A stretch of DNA of 64,000 nt from Chitinophagaceae bacterium UBA1946 (lineage in GTDB: Bacteria; Bacteroidota; Bacteroidia; Chitinophagales; Chitinophagaceae). The position numbers and the translations under genes were made by a program. Location of the stretch: contig DDEU01000088.1 in assembly GCA_002336815.1 (NCBI GenBank), forward strand, positions 113,287 to 177,286. The letters run 5' to 3'. The notes below the pieces were generated by a model. It saw only the letters and a program-made list of their open reading frames with translations, did not search any database and was not told the DNA's origin. This document shows, in pieces, positions 46,751 to 55,138 of this stretch (within the stretch, counting starts at the first letter, position 1; each line of letters opens with the position of its first letter).

Positions 46751-47095
46751 TTATACAGCAAAGGAGGTTCCGCAACCACAGGTTTTACTGGCGTTGGGGT
46801 TGTTAAAAGTAAAGCCCCTCGAATTCAAACCTCCCTGCCAGTCAACTTCCATACCAGCCAGGTAGATGCCATGTGAAGGATCCATTACGCAGGGGATGCC
46901 TTCAATTTCAAATCGTTCATCTTTTTCCGTTGCTGCATCAAATGCCATGATGTACGTCATACCGCTGCAGCCTCCCCCCTTTACTCCTACCCTTAACACA
47001 TTGGCTTTGTCAAAATTCGCTTCATTCATCAGGCGTTTTACCTCCTGCACTGCCGATTTGGTAAGACTAACCGGCGCCGCTATTGTTGCTTCCAT
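46751..47095 (-). CDS. A-type iron-sulfur carrier protein (IscA/ErpA/SufA-like)
   Basis: Small cytoplasmic protein (114 residues) that accepts and delivers Fe-S clusters. The three ligand cysteines are present: Cys43 in GGGCSGMTY and Cys106/Cys108 in TCGCGTSF. Seven further open codons lie upstream (to 47,116), but they would overlap the promoter at 47,114-47,121, so the ATG at 47,095 is chosen. Subfamily (IscA, SufA or ErpA) cannot be settled from this. No isc or suf genes are adjacent. Confidence 0.95.
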   Translation of the reverse strand: MEATIAAPVSLTKSAVQEVKRLMNEANFDKANVLRVGVKGGGCSGMTYIMAFDAATEKDERFEIEGIPCVMDPSHGIYLAGMEVDWQGGLNSRGFTFNNPNASKTCGCGTSFAV

Positions 47096-47113
47096 GTAAA
47101 TAGATTTAGACCA

Positions 47114-47121
47114 CAAAATTA
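47114..47121 (-). promoter_or_regulatory. -7 promoter element (TAATTTTG) of the Fe-S carrier gene
   Basis: Exact TAnnTTTG on the minus strand, giving a leader of about 14 nt. It sits back to back with the plus-strand promoter at 47,191. Confidence 0.65.
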
Positions 47122-47190
47122 GCGCATTTTACAGGGAATATTCCTGCGCCATTTTGCGAAAGAAGGAAATATTGACAATGCATATTGCCG

Positions 47191-47198
47191 TACTTTTG
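47191..47198 (+). promoter_or_regulatory. -7 promoter element (TACTTTTG) of the 171-aa protein/mutase operon
   Basis: Exact TAnnTTTG, with a TTGACA at 47,172-47,177 that could serve as the upstream element (spacing slightly short for the -33 site). Start codon at 47,219. Confidence 0.65.
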
Positions 47199-47218
47199 CA
47201 TACAAATATATTAAGGGC

Positions 47219-47734
47219 ATGTTATTACAAATTGTTGTTCAGGATGTACAGTTAGCTGTGCTGTTTGTTTTTTTTATCGCCATTGCCTGGCTGCTGGCAG
47301 AGTTTAAAGGAATGAAAGATGAGATAAGGGAAAGATTCGGGATAAACAATGAAACACTTAAACTCCAGTTACAGGCTTACGAGAGACTCTCTGTGTTTGC
47401 AGAAAGGGCCTCGCTGAAAAACCTGGTTGCCCGTACTTCCTTTGCAACGTTAAACGTGGTAGATTACCAGCTTACCTTGCTGGACGCTATCAAAAGTGAA
47501 TATGAATACAATGTAAGCCAGCAGGTGTATGTAAGTCCTGATATGTGGAAGGCTATCGGGAATCTGAAGGACCAGAATATTTTTATCATCAACCAGGTTG
47601 CTGCGATGCTGCCACCGAATGCTGCCGCCATTGAATTGAGTAAACGACTGCTGGAATATTCTTCCAATAAAGATGCAGAATTAAGCGTGATCGTTTTAGA
47701 TGCGCTGCAGTTTGAAGCAAAAAAATTATTGTAA
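47219..47734 (+). CDS. Unknown membrane-anchored protein upstream of the mutase
   Basis: A 171-residue protein with one N-terminal transmembrane segment (LAVLFVFFIAIAWLLAEF, residues about 12-29) followed by a mostly helical cytoplasmic part rich in Leu, Ala and Glu. I do not recognise the family. It ends 36 nt before the methylmalonyl-CoA mutase gene with no terminator between, so the two are probably co-transcribed from 47,191. No motif links it chemically to the mutase. Confidence 0.8.
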   Translation: MLLQIVVQDVQLAVLFVFFIAIAWLLAEFKGMKDEIRERFGINNETLKLQLQAYERLSVFAERASLKNLVARTSFATLNVVDYQLTLLDAIKSEYEYNVSQQVYVSPDMWKAIGNLKDQNIFIINQVAAMLPPNAAAIELSKRLLEYSSNKDAELSVIVLDALQFEAKKLL

Positions 47735-47770
47735 CCATGAGATCATATCCTCACCAATAAATCCATCACG

Positions 47771-49324
47771 ATGAGCCAGCGTTTTACAGATTCAGGAATA
47801 GAAATAAAGGAGCTGTACAGCAGCGCAGATATCAGTAACATTGAACAAAGCTTACCGGGCATTTTTCCTTTTACAAGGGGCGTACAGCCTGATATGTACC
47901 GTGGCAAACTCTGGACCATGCGCCAGTATGCCGGTTTTAGCACTGCTGAAGAAAGTAACAAAAGGTATCATTATTTATTATCGCAGGGCGTAAGTGGCTT
48001 AAGCGTAGCTTTTGATCTTCCTACACAGATCGGGTACGATAGTGACCATGTATTGTCAGAAGGTGAAGTGGGTAAAGTAGGAGTAGCCATCGATAGCATA
48101 GAAGACATGGAGATATTGTTTGACAAAATAAAACTGGAAGACGTTTCAACGTCAATGACCATCAACGCAACCGGCTTTATTTTACTGGCCATGTATGTGG
48201 CCCTGGCAAAAAAACAGGGTGCCGATATCAAAAAAATTTCCGGAACCATACAAAATGACATTTTAAAAGAATACGCTGCAAGAGGCACTTATATCTATCC
48301 TCCAAAAGCATCTATGCGTATCATCACTGATATTTTTGAATGGTGTGCAGCCGAAGTGCCCAAATGGAATACCATTTCTATTTCTGGCTATCATATACGG
48401 GAGGCCGGCAGCACTGCGGTGCAGGAAATTGCTTTTACGCTTGCCAATGGAAAAGCTTATGTAAAAGCAGCCATTGAGAAAGGAATGGACATCAATGTTT
48501 TTGGTAAACGCCTCTCCTTCTTTTTTAATGCCCATAACAATCTTTTTGAAGAAGTGGCCAAATTCAGGGCAGCAAGAAAAATGTGGGCCACCATTATGAA
48601 AGACCTGGGTGCAACAGATACCAAAGCAATGATGCTGCGTTTTCATACGCAAACCGGCGGCGCTACTTTAACTGCACAGCAACCCATGAACAATATTGCC
48701 CGGGTGACCATTCAAACACTGGCGGCAGTATTGGGCGGCACGCAGAGTTTACATACTAACGGCTACGATGAAGCGCTTAGCCTGCCTACCGAAGAAGCTG
48801 CCAGGATAGCACTGCGTACACAGCAAATTGCCGCATTTGAGAGCGGAACGGCTGACACTGTTGACCCATTGGCCGGAAGTTATTTTGTAGAAAGCCTTAC
48901 CAAAGAAGTGGAAGACAATGCCTGGAAACTGATTGAAAAGATCGATGCCATGGGTGGCAGTGTTGCTGCCATTGAACAGGGTTATATGCAGGAAGAGATC
49001 GCCCGGAGCGCTTATGAATACCAGCAAAAAATTGAAAGTGGCGAAAAAGTGATCGTAGGCGTAAACAAGTTCCAGATTGAACATGAAACAAAAGTGCCGT
49101 CCTTTAAGATCGATGACAGCATACGGCAGGTACAGTCTGAAAAAATAAAAAACCTGAAGGCAAAGAGAGATAATAGTAAAGTAACAGACTGCCTGCAACG
49201 CATTAATGCGGCAGCTTTGAATAGCACTAACCTGATGCCGGTAGTGCTGGAAGCCGTTGAAAATTATTGCACGCTGGGAGAGATAGCAGATGAATTGAGG
49301 AAGGTGTTTGGCGAATTCAAATAA
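47771..49324 (+). CDS. Methylmalonyl-CoA mutase-family catalytic subunit (no B12 domain)
   Basis: 517 residues cover only the TIM-barrel substrate domain of adenosylcobalamin-dependent acyl-CoA mutases. The protein stops before the DxHxxG cobalamin-binding domain, so a separate B12 subunit is needed and is not in this window. Tyr53 in WTMRQYAGFS is the residue typical of methylmalonyl-CoA mutases (isobutyryl-type enzymes usually have Phe, 2-hydroxyisobutyryl-type Ile). Arg171 (ARGTYIYPP) and His208 (SGYHIREAG) correspond to known substrate-binding residues. The likely reaction is succinyl-CoA/methylmalonyl-CoA interconversion in propionate metabolism. A short linker and helical C-terminus (CTLGEIADELRKVFGEF) are intact. 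Confidence 0.92.
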   Translation: MSQRFTDSGIEIKELYSSADISNIEQSLPGIFPFTRGVQPDMYRGKLWTMRQYAGFSTAEESNKRYHYLLSQGVSGLSVAFDLPTQIGYDSDHVLSEGEVGKVGVAIDSIEDMEILFDKIKLEDVSTSMTINATGFILLAMYVALAKKQGADIKKISGTIQNDILKEYAARGTYIYPPKASMRIITDIFEWCAAEVPKWNTISISGYHIREAGSTAVQEIAFTLANGKAYVKAAIEKGMDINVFGKRLSFFFNAHNNLFEEVAKFRAARKMWATIMKDLGATDTKAMMLRFHTQTGGATLTAQQPMNNIARVTIQTLAAVLGGTQSLHTNGYDEALSLPTEEAARIALRTQQIAAFESGTADTVDPLAGSYFVESLTKEVEDNAWKLIEKIDAMGGSVAAIEQGYMQEEIARSAYEYQQKIESGEKVIVGVNKFQIEHETKVPSFKIDDSIRQVQSEKIKNLKAKRDNSKVTDCLQRINAAALNSTNLMPVVLEAVENYCTLGEIADELRKVFGEFK

Positions 49325-49336
49325 CTCACCATCAAC

Positions 49337-49762
49337 CTAAACAAGCTTATCGAAAAAATATTCTACGGCCAGTTGATATCCTTTCAATCCAAGCCCGCTG
49401 ATCACTCCAATGCTTTTGCCTGACACATGCGAAAGCTTACGAAAATCTTCCCGGCCAAAGATATTGGAGATGTGTACTTCAATAACCGGTGTTGTTATGG
49501 CTGCAATGGCATCACCCAATGCCACAGAAGTATGTGTATACCCACCCGGATTGATAACGATACCATCATAACTAAAACCAAGCCTTTGTATCTCGTTGAT
49601 CAGTTCTCCTTCAACATTGCTCTGGAAATAATGAAAGCTTACCGCAGGAAAAGCCGCTTTCAATTCTTCAAAGTACTCCTCAAATGATTGCTTGCCGTAC
49701 ACTTCCGGCTCTCTTTTACCAAGCAGGTTGAGGTTAGGCCCGTTAAGGATAGCGATCTGCAT
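49337..49762 (-). CDS. aroQ: 3-dehydroquinate dehydratase, type II
   Basis: Shikimate-pathway enzyme converting 3-dehydroquinate to 3-dehydroshikimate, 141 residues from the ATG at 49,762. Typical residues: NGPNLNLLGKREP then Tyr22 (catalytic base), NPGGYTHTS (Asn71, His77), and VHISN with His97. An upstream ATG (49,786) would overlap the DUF4230 gene end and is not preferred. Transcribed after the DUF4230 gene with a gap of 13 nt, so probably the same mRNA. Confidence 0.96.
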   Translation of the reverse strand: MQIAILNGPNLNLLGKREPEVYGKQSFEEYFEELKAAFPAVSFHYFQSNVEGELINEIQRLGFSYDGIVINPGGYTHTSVALGDAIAAITTPVIEVHISNIFGREDFRKLSHVSGKSIGVISGLGLKGYQLAVEYFFDKLV

Positions 49763-49775
49763 ATGCTGAATTTTA

Positions 49776-50366
49776 TTATTGCCCAAATGTACAAATCACT
49801 TTGAAACCAAGCGGCTTGTAATATTGCGTAAAAATATCGGTAATGTGCGATGTTGCTTTTGCAATATAGGCTGTATTGCCAGACAATTGCTGGCGGGCAG
49901 CGATGTACATTTGCTGCTCGGCCCTTTTCATATCCTCTACCGTTGTATGACTGAACAGGCCTGTTTGGTTCATCGTTTCGATCTTATCCAGTTCCAGTTG
50001 CAGGCTCAGCATTTGTATGGCAGGAAAGGTTAACAGTACAGCCGTATCATTTTGACTAATGACCACCTGGCCCTTACTCATATCCACGCCATATTTGCAT
50101 TTATACGGCACCGTTAGCTGCAATGTATTTTCCGCGAGGAAGTTTTTCACTCCCTCCCACCAACTGCTTTTTTCCCCGGCATTGCTCAATTTTACAGAAG
50201 TGGTACCACTAACTTCCAGGGCCGACAATTCTGCTATCTGTTGTACCAGTTGCTGGTTATTGATCACTGTTGATTGTATTTCTGTAGTGCCATTTCTCTT
50301 CCCCAAAAAATACATAGCACCGCATAAAGCCAGCAGTAAAATGATGATGAGCGTGGAAGATTTCAT
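49776..50366 (-). CDS. DUF4230 family membrane-anchored protein
   Basis: A 196-residue protein with one N-terminal hydrophobic segment (STLIIILLLALCGAMYFL) and an extracytoplasmic domain of the DUF4230 type ('ELSALEVSGTTSVKLSN', 'LTVPYKCKYGVDMS', 'TVEDMKRAEQQMYIAARQQL'). Function unknown in the family. It lies upstream of aroQ; the relationship looks like simple proximity. Upstream of it is a 340-bp region of degenerate tandem repeats. Confidence 0.8.
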   Translation of the reverse strand: MKSSTLIIILLLALCGAMYFLGKRNGTTEIQSTVINNQQLVQQIAELSALEVSGTTSVKLSNAGEKSSWWEGVKNFLAENTLQLTVPYKCKYGVDMSKGQVVISQNDTAVLLTFPAIQMLSLQLELDKIETMNQTGLFSHTTVEDMKRAEQQMYIAARQQLSGNTAYIAKATSHITDIFTQYYKPLGFKVICTFGQ

Positions 50367-50380
50367 TTGAACTTTTTTTG

Positions 50381-50700
50381 TTACATGAATTGAAACTAGC
50401 TACACTAATTCTTTAGTTCCTGTAATTCATCGCTGCTGGTTATTGATCACGGCCGTTATATTGCTGCAGGAGCGTGAGATGTTTTATTTTTATTACACGA
50501 ATTAAATCTAATTACACTAATTCTCAGGCCAATTCCCTGTTTACAGTAATGCATCGCTGCCGGTTATTAATCAGGGCCAATATTTCTAAGTGAAACTGGG
50601 ATACTTGATTTGTTTTTATTACACGAATTAAAACTAATAACACTAATTCAATTTTTAATTCTATTTGCAATTCGTGTAATTCGTGACAATTGGTGCAATT
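50381..50700. repeat. Three degenerate tandem repeats of about 112-126 bp
   Basis: Copies begin at 50,381, 50,493 and 50,619 with TTACAYGAATTRAAxCTA...ACACTAATTC. Copies one and two also share an internal 'ATCGCTGCYGGTTATTRATC' segment. The third is shortened and ends with ATTCGTGTAATTCGTG, the inverse of the unit start. This fills the gap between the carA stop and the DUF4230 start. No ORF. Confidence 0.7.
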
Positions 50701-50706
50701 AAATCA

Positions 50707-51807
50707 TTACCCCATCATCGCCATGAAATCATCGAATAAATACCTGCTGTCATGCGGCCCCGGCGTGGCTTCAGGATGATACTGTACCGAAAATGCTTTC
50801 CTGCCCTTTAAACGGATCCCTTCTATGGAATCGTCGTTGAGATTCACGTGTGTAATTTCAACATCAGCCGAATTTCTTACTTCTTCCGGTTTTACCCCAA
50901 AGCCGTGATTTTGCGTTGTGATCTCGCTTTTACCGGTTATGATATTTTTTACCGGGTGATTCAACCCACGGTGACCGTGGTGCATTTTAAAAGTTGAAAT
51001 GCCGTTTGCCAATGCCAGCAACTGGTGGCCAAGACAAATACCGAACAAAGGTTTGTCAGCCGCCAATATCTGCTTTACAGTTTTTACTGCATAGTCCATT
51101 GGCGCAGGATCGCCGGGACCATTGCTGATGAAGTACCCGGATGGTTCAAATTCCTGCAGTGTTTCAAAACTGGTTTTCGCATTGTGCACTTTTACATAAG
51201 CACCTCTTTCCACCAAACAATTCAATATGTTTTTTTTGATGCCAAAATCCAGTACGGCCACCCTTGTGCTGCTCTCCGGGTTGCCCAAATAATACGACTC
51301 CTTCGTGGAGACCACAGAAGCCAGTTCCAAACCATTCATCGAGGGAACTTCACTTAGCATTTCCCTCAATTTTTCTACATCGGTAATCGCAGATGATATG
51401 ATGCAATTCATCGCTCCCTGTGTTCGAACATGCGCCACCAACGCTCTTGTATCTACTCCATCAATTGCCACTACGTTTTGCTTTTCAAAATACTCCTGCA
51501 GGGATCCATCAGCCATCATTCTCGAAAACTGTTCTTCGAGGTTTCGGCCGATAACGCCTTTTACTTTTACGCTGTCGCTTTCCACATCAGCCGCCAGCAC
51601 GCCATAATTACCCACATGCACATTGTTCATGATCAGCACCTGGCCATAATAACTCGGGTCGGTAAAAACTTCCTGGTAGCCGGTCATGCCGGTATTAAAA
51701 CAGATTTCGCCGGTGGTGGTACCAATTGTACCAAATGCTTTTCCATACAGTAATGTTCCGTCTTCGAGCAACAATACAGCAGGTTTTCTTTCCAGTTTAT
51801 CAGGCAT
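50707..51807 (-). CDS. carA: Carbamoyl-phosphate synthase small subunit
   Basis: Glutaminase subunit that passes ammonia to CarB for carbamoyl phosphate, used in pyrimidines and arginine. 366 residues: N-terminal CPSase small-chain domain (ICFNTGMTGYQEVFTDPSY) and class I glutamine amidotransferase domain with catalytic Cys258 (GICLGHQ), His344 and Glu346 (VQYHPEATPG). The feedback and oxyanion motif SNGPGDP is intact. Located downstream of rplQ, an arrangement I recall as common in Bacteroidota. It has its own gap and a near-match promoter (AATATTTG at 51,854-51,861). carB is not in the window. Confidence 0.97.
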   Translation of the reverse strand: MPDKLERKPAVLLLEDGTLLYGKAFGTIGTTTGEICFNTGMTGYQEVFTDPSYYGQVLIMNNVHVGNYGVLAADVESDSVKVKGVIGRNLEEQFSRMMADGSLQEYFEKQNVVAIDGVDTRALVAHVRTQGAMNCIISSAITDVEKLREMLSEVPSMNGLELASVVSTKESYYLGNPESSTRVAVLDFGIKKNILNCLVERGAYVKVHNAKTSFETLQEFEPSGYFISNGPGDPAPMDYAVKTVKQILAADKPLFGICLGHQLLALANGISTFKMHHGHRGLNHPVKNIITGKSEITTQNHGFGVKPEEVRNSADVEITHVNLNDDSIEGIRLKGRKAFSVQYHPEATPGPHDSRYLFDDFMAMMG

Positions 51808-51956
51808 AGTAATGAATTGTTTTGCAAAGAAATGAATAGAATAATTTATAAGGCAAATATTTTTTACACACCGGCTTCAACCTTCAAGGTCTCCTCCTTA
51901 AGTTAACAAAAACTTTAGTTGACATATCGCATGCTCACTTTCAGGGGTGGGATATA

Positions 51957-51986
51957 AAAAAACTCCGGTAGTAAATTACCGGAGTT
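51957..51986 (-). terminator. Terminator of the alpha ribosomal operon
   Basis: AACTCCGGTA (51961-51970) and TACCGGAGTT (51977-51986), with A-rich plus strand giving a T tract on the minus strand, 25 nt after the rplQ stop. It separates rplQ from carA. Confidence 0.85.
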
Positions 51987-52010
51987 TTAATTATCTGAAT
52001 CAAATCATGA

Positions 52011-52547
52011 TTACTCTTCTGTTTTGGTTTCAGCCTCAGTTGAAGGCGATTCTTCAGTTGTTGCTTCAGCAGCATCAGCTTTCGGAGCAGCTTTCTTTTT
52101 AGCAGCACCACTTCTTCTTGTTTTCTTAACTGGTTCTTCGGCGGCAGCTTTTGCAACTGTTTTACCGTAGATTTCGTTAAAGTCAACCAGCTCTATCAGG
52201 GCCAGTTCTGCGTTATCACCTGTTCTTGCACCCAGTTTGATAATGCGGGTGTATCCACCGGGACGGCTTGCTACTTTTGGACCCACTACCGTGAACAATT
52301 CTTTCACAGCCAGTTTATCGTTCAAATAGCTGAACACGATACGGTGATTGTGCATGATCGCTTCTTTGCTTGCAGTGTTCTTGGTTTTGGTGATCAATGG
52401 CTCAATGTAAGTACGTAAAGCCTTTGCTTTGGCCAGGGTAGTGGTGATCTTTTTGTGTGTGATCAACTGGCTACCCAGGTTAGCCAATAACGCTCTTCTG
52501 TGAGAAGCGGTTCTGCTTAAATTGTTGTTCTTGTTTCCGTGACGCAT
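52011..52547 (-). CDS. rplQ: 50S ribosomal protein L17
   Basis: Large-subunit protein near the exit tunnel. Residues 1-130 are a normal L17 (MRHGNKNNNLSRTASHRRAL, LITHKKITTTLAKAKALRTY, RPGGYTRIIKLGARTGDNAE). A low-complexity C-terminal extension rich in Ala, Glu, Lys and Thr (residues about 131-178) makes it longer than E. coli L17 (127 aa); such tails are frequent in Bacteroidota L17. Last gene of the alpha operon. Confidence 0.98.
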   Translation of the reverse strand: MRHGNKNNNLSRTASHRRALLANLGSQLITHKKITTTLAKAKALRTYIEPLITKTKNTASKEAIMHNHRIVFSYLNDKLAVKELFTVVGPKVASRPGGYTRIIKLGARTGDNAELALIELVDFNEIYGKTVAKAAAEEPVKKTRRSGAAKKKAAPKADAAEATTEESPSTEAETKTEE

Positions 52548-52620
52548 GACATGTTAATTTAATTCCTCTGCACCGTGTCAGGATTTGCAGAGTACTGGTG
52601 TTATTTATTTAGTTTGAAAA

Positions 52621-52665
52621 TTTGATGATTTGAAAAACGAATCAATTCATTAGCAAATCATCAAA
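52621..52665. repeat. Inverted repeat in rpoA-rplQ spacer
   Basis: TTTGATGATTTG (52621-52632) is the exact complement of CAAATCATCAAA (52654-52665); 21-nt A-rich loop. It lies 5 nt after the rpoA stop. Confidence 0.7.
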
Positions 52666-52669
52666 TCAA

Positions 52670-53665
52670 TTACTCATCATCTAATTTCAGCTTGCTGAGG
52701 TCCATACCAAAGCTCAGGCCTCTTTCCTGCAATACCTGCTCAATTTCGCTCAATGATTTCTGACCGAAGTTCCTGAATTTCATCAGGTCTTCCTGCTCGT
52801 ACTGAACCAGTTCGCTCAAAGAGTTGATCTTGGCAGCTTTCAAACAGTTGAAGGCACGTACTGAAAGATCGAGGTCTTCCAATGGTGTTTTCAATACTTT
52901 ACGCAATTGTAAAGTTTGTTCGTCAACCAGGTCTTCTTTTTTATCTTCCTTGGTATCGAAAGTGATGTTTTCATCTGTGATGATCATCAAATGCTGAATC
53001 AGGATACGGCTGGCTTGTTTTACAGCTTCTTCAGGATGAATGGTACCATCGGTGATAACTTCCATGATCAGCTTTTCGTAATCGGTACGCTGCTCCACAC
53101 GGGTGTTTTCAATATTGTACTTTACATTCTTGATCGGTGTAAAGATGGCATCGGTAGCGATATATCCAAAGTGAGAATTCTTTTCTTTGTTATCCTCAGC
53201 CGGAACATAGCCGCGGCCTTTACCAATGGTGATCTCGATATCAAGTTTAGCGCTGTTATCCATTACACAAATGATCAATTCAGGATTCATTACTTCAAAA
53301 GTAGGAGAAGCCTCACCGATCATACCGGCAGTGAATTCAGTTTTATTTTTGATAGAAAGGGTGATCTTTTCGGTGTTCACTTCATGCTCCACTTTCTTCT
53401 TGAAACGTACCTGCTTTAAATTCAGGATTACTTCAGTTACATCTTCCGTGATACCTTTTATGGTTGCAAACTCGTGGTCAGCACCGGCAATGTTGATACC
53501 GATGATAGCATACCCTTCGAGAGAGTTAAGCAGCACACGGCGCAAAGCATTACCAATCGTTACACCATATCCTGGTTCTAACGGCCGAAACTCAAACTGT
53601 GCTTCAAAGTCATTTGCTTTTTGAAGAACAATCTTATCGGGTTTTACGAAATTTAATATGCCCAT
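52670..53665 (-). CDS. rpoA: DNA-directed RNA polymerase alpha subunit
   Basis: 331 residues with the N-terminal dimerisation/assembly domain ('FEFRPLEPGYGVTIGNALRR' and 'LLNSLEGYAIIGINIAGADHEF'), a charged linker (KEDKKEDLVDEQ) and the C-terminal DNA/activator-binding domain ('LSVRAFNCLKAAKINSLSEL', FGQKSLSEIEQVLQERGL). Standard position between rpsD and rplQ. Confidence 0.99.
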   Translation of the reverse strand: MGILNFVKPDKIVLQKANDFEAQFEFRPLEPGYGVTIGNALRRVLLNSLEGYAIIGINIAGADHEFATIKGITEDVTEVILNLKQVRFKKKVEHEVNTEKITLSIKNKTEFTAGMIGEASPTFEVMNPELIICVMDNSAKLDIEITIGKGRGYVPAEDNKEKNSHFGYIATDAIFTPIKNVKYNIENTRVEQRTDYEKLIMEVITDGTIHPEEAVKQASRILIQHLMIITDENITFDTKEDKKEDLVDEQTLQLRKVLKTPLEDLDLSVRAFNCLKAAKINSLSELVQYEQEDLMKFRNFGQKSLSEIEQVLQERGLSFGMDLSKLKLDDE

Positions 53666-53710
53666 ATTAATTGTTTGTTTTTGTTAGCATTTAAAAAGTC
53701 AAAAGGTAAA

Positions 53711-53796
53711 AGTCAAAAAATCAAAAAAGAACTCTAAGTACTTAAAAAGGATTCTATACAAGCAGACTCCAATTTTTACTTTTGATTTTTTACTTA
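53711..53796. repeat. Inverted repeat in rpsD-rpoA spacer
   Basis: AGTCAAAAAATCAAAA (53711-53726) pairs with TTTTGATTTTTTACT (from 53780) with one missing base. Fills most of the 131-nt spacer. Confidence 0.55.
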
Positions 53797-54402
53797 TTAC
53801 TTACTGTACAATTCCACGATCAACTGCTCCTTGATGTTTTCAGGAACACTTTCTCTTTCGGGGTAAGCGATGAATGTACCCTTCTGTTCAGTTTCATTAA
53901 AATCTATCCAGTTGAACTTTGTATTCTTACCACGGATGGCACTGGTAATAGATGTATTGGCTGCGCTCTTGTTTTTTAATCCAACAGTATCGCCTGGTTG
54001 TAATGAATAAGAAGGAACGTTTACCACTTCGCCATTTACAGTAACATGCTTGTGACTAACTAACTGGCGGGCAGCCTGGCGGCTTGGGGCAATACCCATA
54101 CGGAAAACGGTGTTATCCAAACGGGCTTCCAGTAATTTAATGAGGTTTTCACCTGTTACGCCTTTGCGCCTTGAAGCTTCATCAAATGTTTTGCGGAACT
54201 GTTTTTCCAGCAATCCATAAGTGTATTTAGCTTTTTGTTTTTCACGTAACTGTAAAGCGTATTCGCCTAAGGTTTTACGTTTACGGTTAGCACCGTGAAT
54301 ACCGGGAGGGTTACTGTTTTTTGTTAACCACTTGCCGTTGCCTGTGATAGGCTCTCCAAATATCCTGGAGATCTTGGTCTTTGGACCTGTGTACCTTGCC
54401 AT
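53797..54402 (-). CDS. rpsD: 30S ribosomal protein S4
   Basis: 201 residues. Primary 16S rRNA-binding protein that nucleates the 30S body. Typical 'MARYTGPKTKISRIFGEPI', S4 RNA-binding domain (LEARLDNTVFRMGIAPSRQA, RQLVSHKHVTVNGEVVNVPS) and C-terminus ENIKEQLIVELYSK. No cysteine-type zinc motif at the N-terminus (C- form). Confidence 0.99.
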   Translation of the reverse strand: MARYTGPKTKISRIFGEPITGNGKWLTKNSNPPGIHGANRKRKTLGEYALQLREKQKAKYTYGLLEKQFRKTFDEASRRKGVTGENLIKLLEARLDNTVFRMGIAPSRQAARQLVSHKHVTVNGEVVNVPSYSLQPGDTVGLKNKSAANTSITSAIRGKNTKFNWIDFNETEQKGTFIAYPERESVPENIKEQLIVELYSK

Positions 54403-54515
54403 AGTTTTATTTCATTTCGATTTTTTTTGAAACGGAGCGCAGATCGGTAAAAAATCGTAAAAAATTAATCTGTCTCCCTTTGTTAAATGAACCGTATGGC
54501 GATTCAATATATTGT

Positions 54516-54553
54516 CGTTCAAACGTTGGAACGTTTAAACGTTTAAAACGTTA
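54516..54553. repeat. Palindromic AACGTT repeats in rpsK-rpsD spacer
   Basis: Contains the perfect 14-bp palindrome AACGTTTAAACGTT (54530-54543) and further AACGTT units, ending at the rpsK stop. Confidence 0.6.
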
Positions 54554-54967
54554 TTAAACCCTGCGTTTCTTTGGAGGACGGCAACCATTGTGTGGCAATG
54601 GCGTTACGTCTTTGATCATGTTGATCTCAATACCAGACTGAGACAAAGAACGGATAGCACCTTCACGGCCTGATCCCGGTCCTTTTACAAATACGTCAAC
54701 TCTTTTTAAACCTGCGTCGAGTGCAGTTTTAGCTGCATCTGCTGCTGCCATCTGGGCTGCATAAGGCGTATTTTTCTTACTGCCTTTAAAGCCCATTTTA
54801 CCAGCGCTGCTCCAGGAAATAACCTGTCCGCTTTTATTGGTTAAACTGATGATGATGTTGTTGAAACTTGCAACGATGTGTGCATCTCCGTAACTGTCAA
54901 CTTTTACGATCCTTTTCTTTGCGGCTGCTTTGCCGGATGCGGCCTTACCGCCTTGTGCTTTTGCCAT
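54554..54967 (-). CDS. rpsK: 30S ribosomal protein S11
   Basis: 137 residues: short basic/Ala-rich N-terminal extension, then the conserved S11 body ('GDAHIVASFNNIIISLTNKS', SWSSAGKMGFKGSKKNTPYA, FVKGPGSGREGAIRSL) and the C-terminal DVTPLPHNGCRPPKKRRV. Part of the 30S platform. Between rpsM and rpsD as in most bacteria. Confidence 0.99.
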   Translation of the reverse strand: MAKAQGGKAASGKAAAKKRIVKVDSYGDAHIVASFNNIIISLTNKSGQVISWSSAGKMGFKGSKKNTPYAAQMAAADAAKTALDAGLKRVDVFVKGPGSGREGAIRSLSQSGIEINMIKDVTPLPHNGCRPPKKRRV

Positions 54968-55082
54968 GTGTAATTAAAATAGGTAATCTTTAAAAAATAG
55001 TTCCCTTTCCAGGGTATGAAGCAACCTCCTGCAGGCTGGTGCGATCCGGTTCGCTTCAAAAAAACAAGCCTTATAAAGTTAT

Positions 55083-55122
55083 GAGTTAAGAATTATGAGC
55101 CTGAACCCTTAATTCTTAACTC
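55083..55122. repeat. Perfect 13-bp inverted repeat in rpsM-rpsK spacer
   Basis: GAGTTAAGAATTA (55083-55095) with TAATTCTTAACTC (55110-55122), 14-nt loop. The TTAACTC unit recurs once more just before the rpsM stop. Confidence 0.7.
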
Positions 55123-55138
55123 TCAATTTTTAACTCAA

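Noticed and set aside
50381..50700. CRISPR array
   Set aside because: Units are 112-126 bp, degenerate, only three, and no cas genes are nearby.
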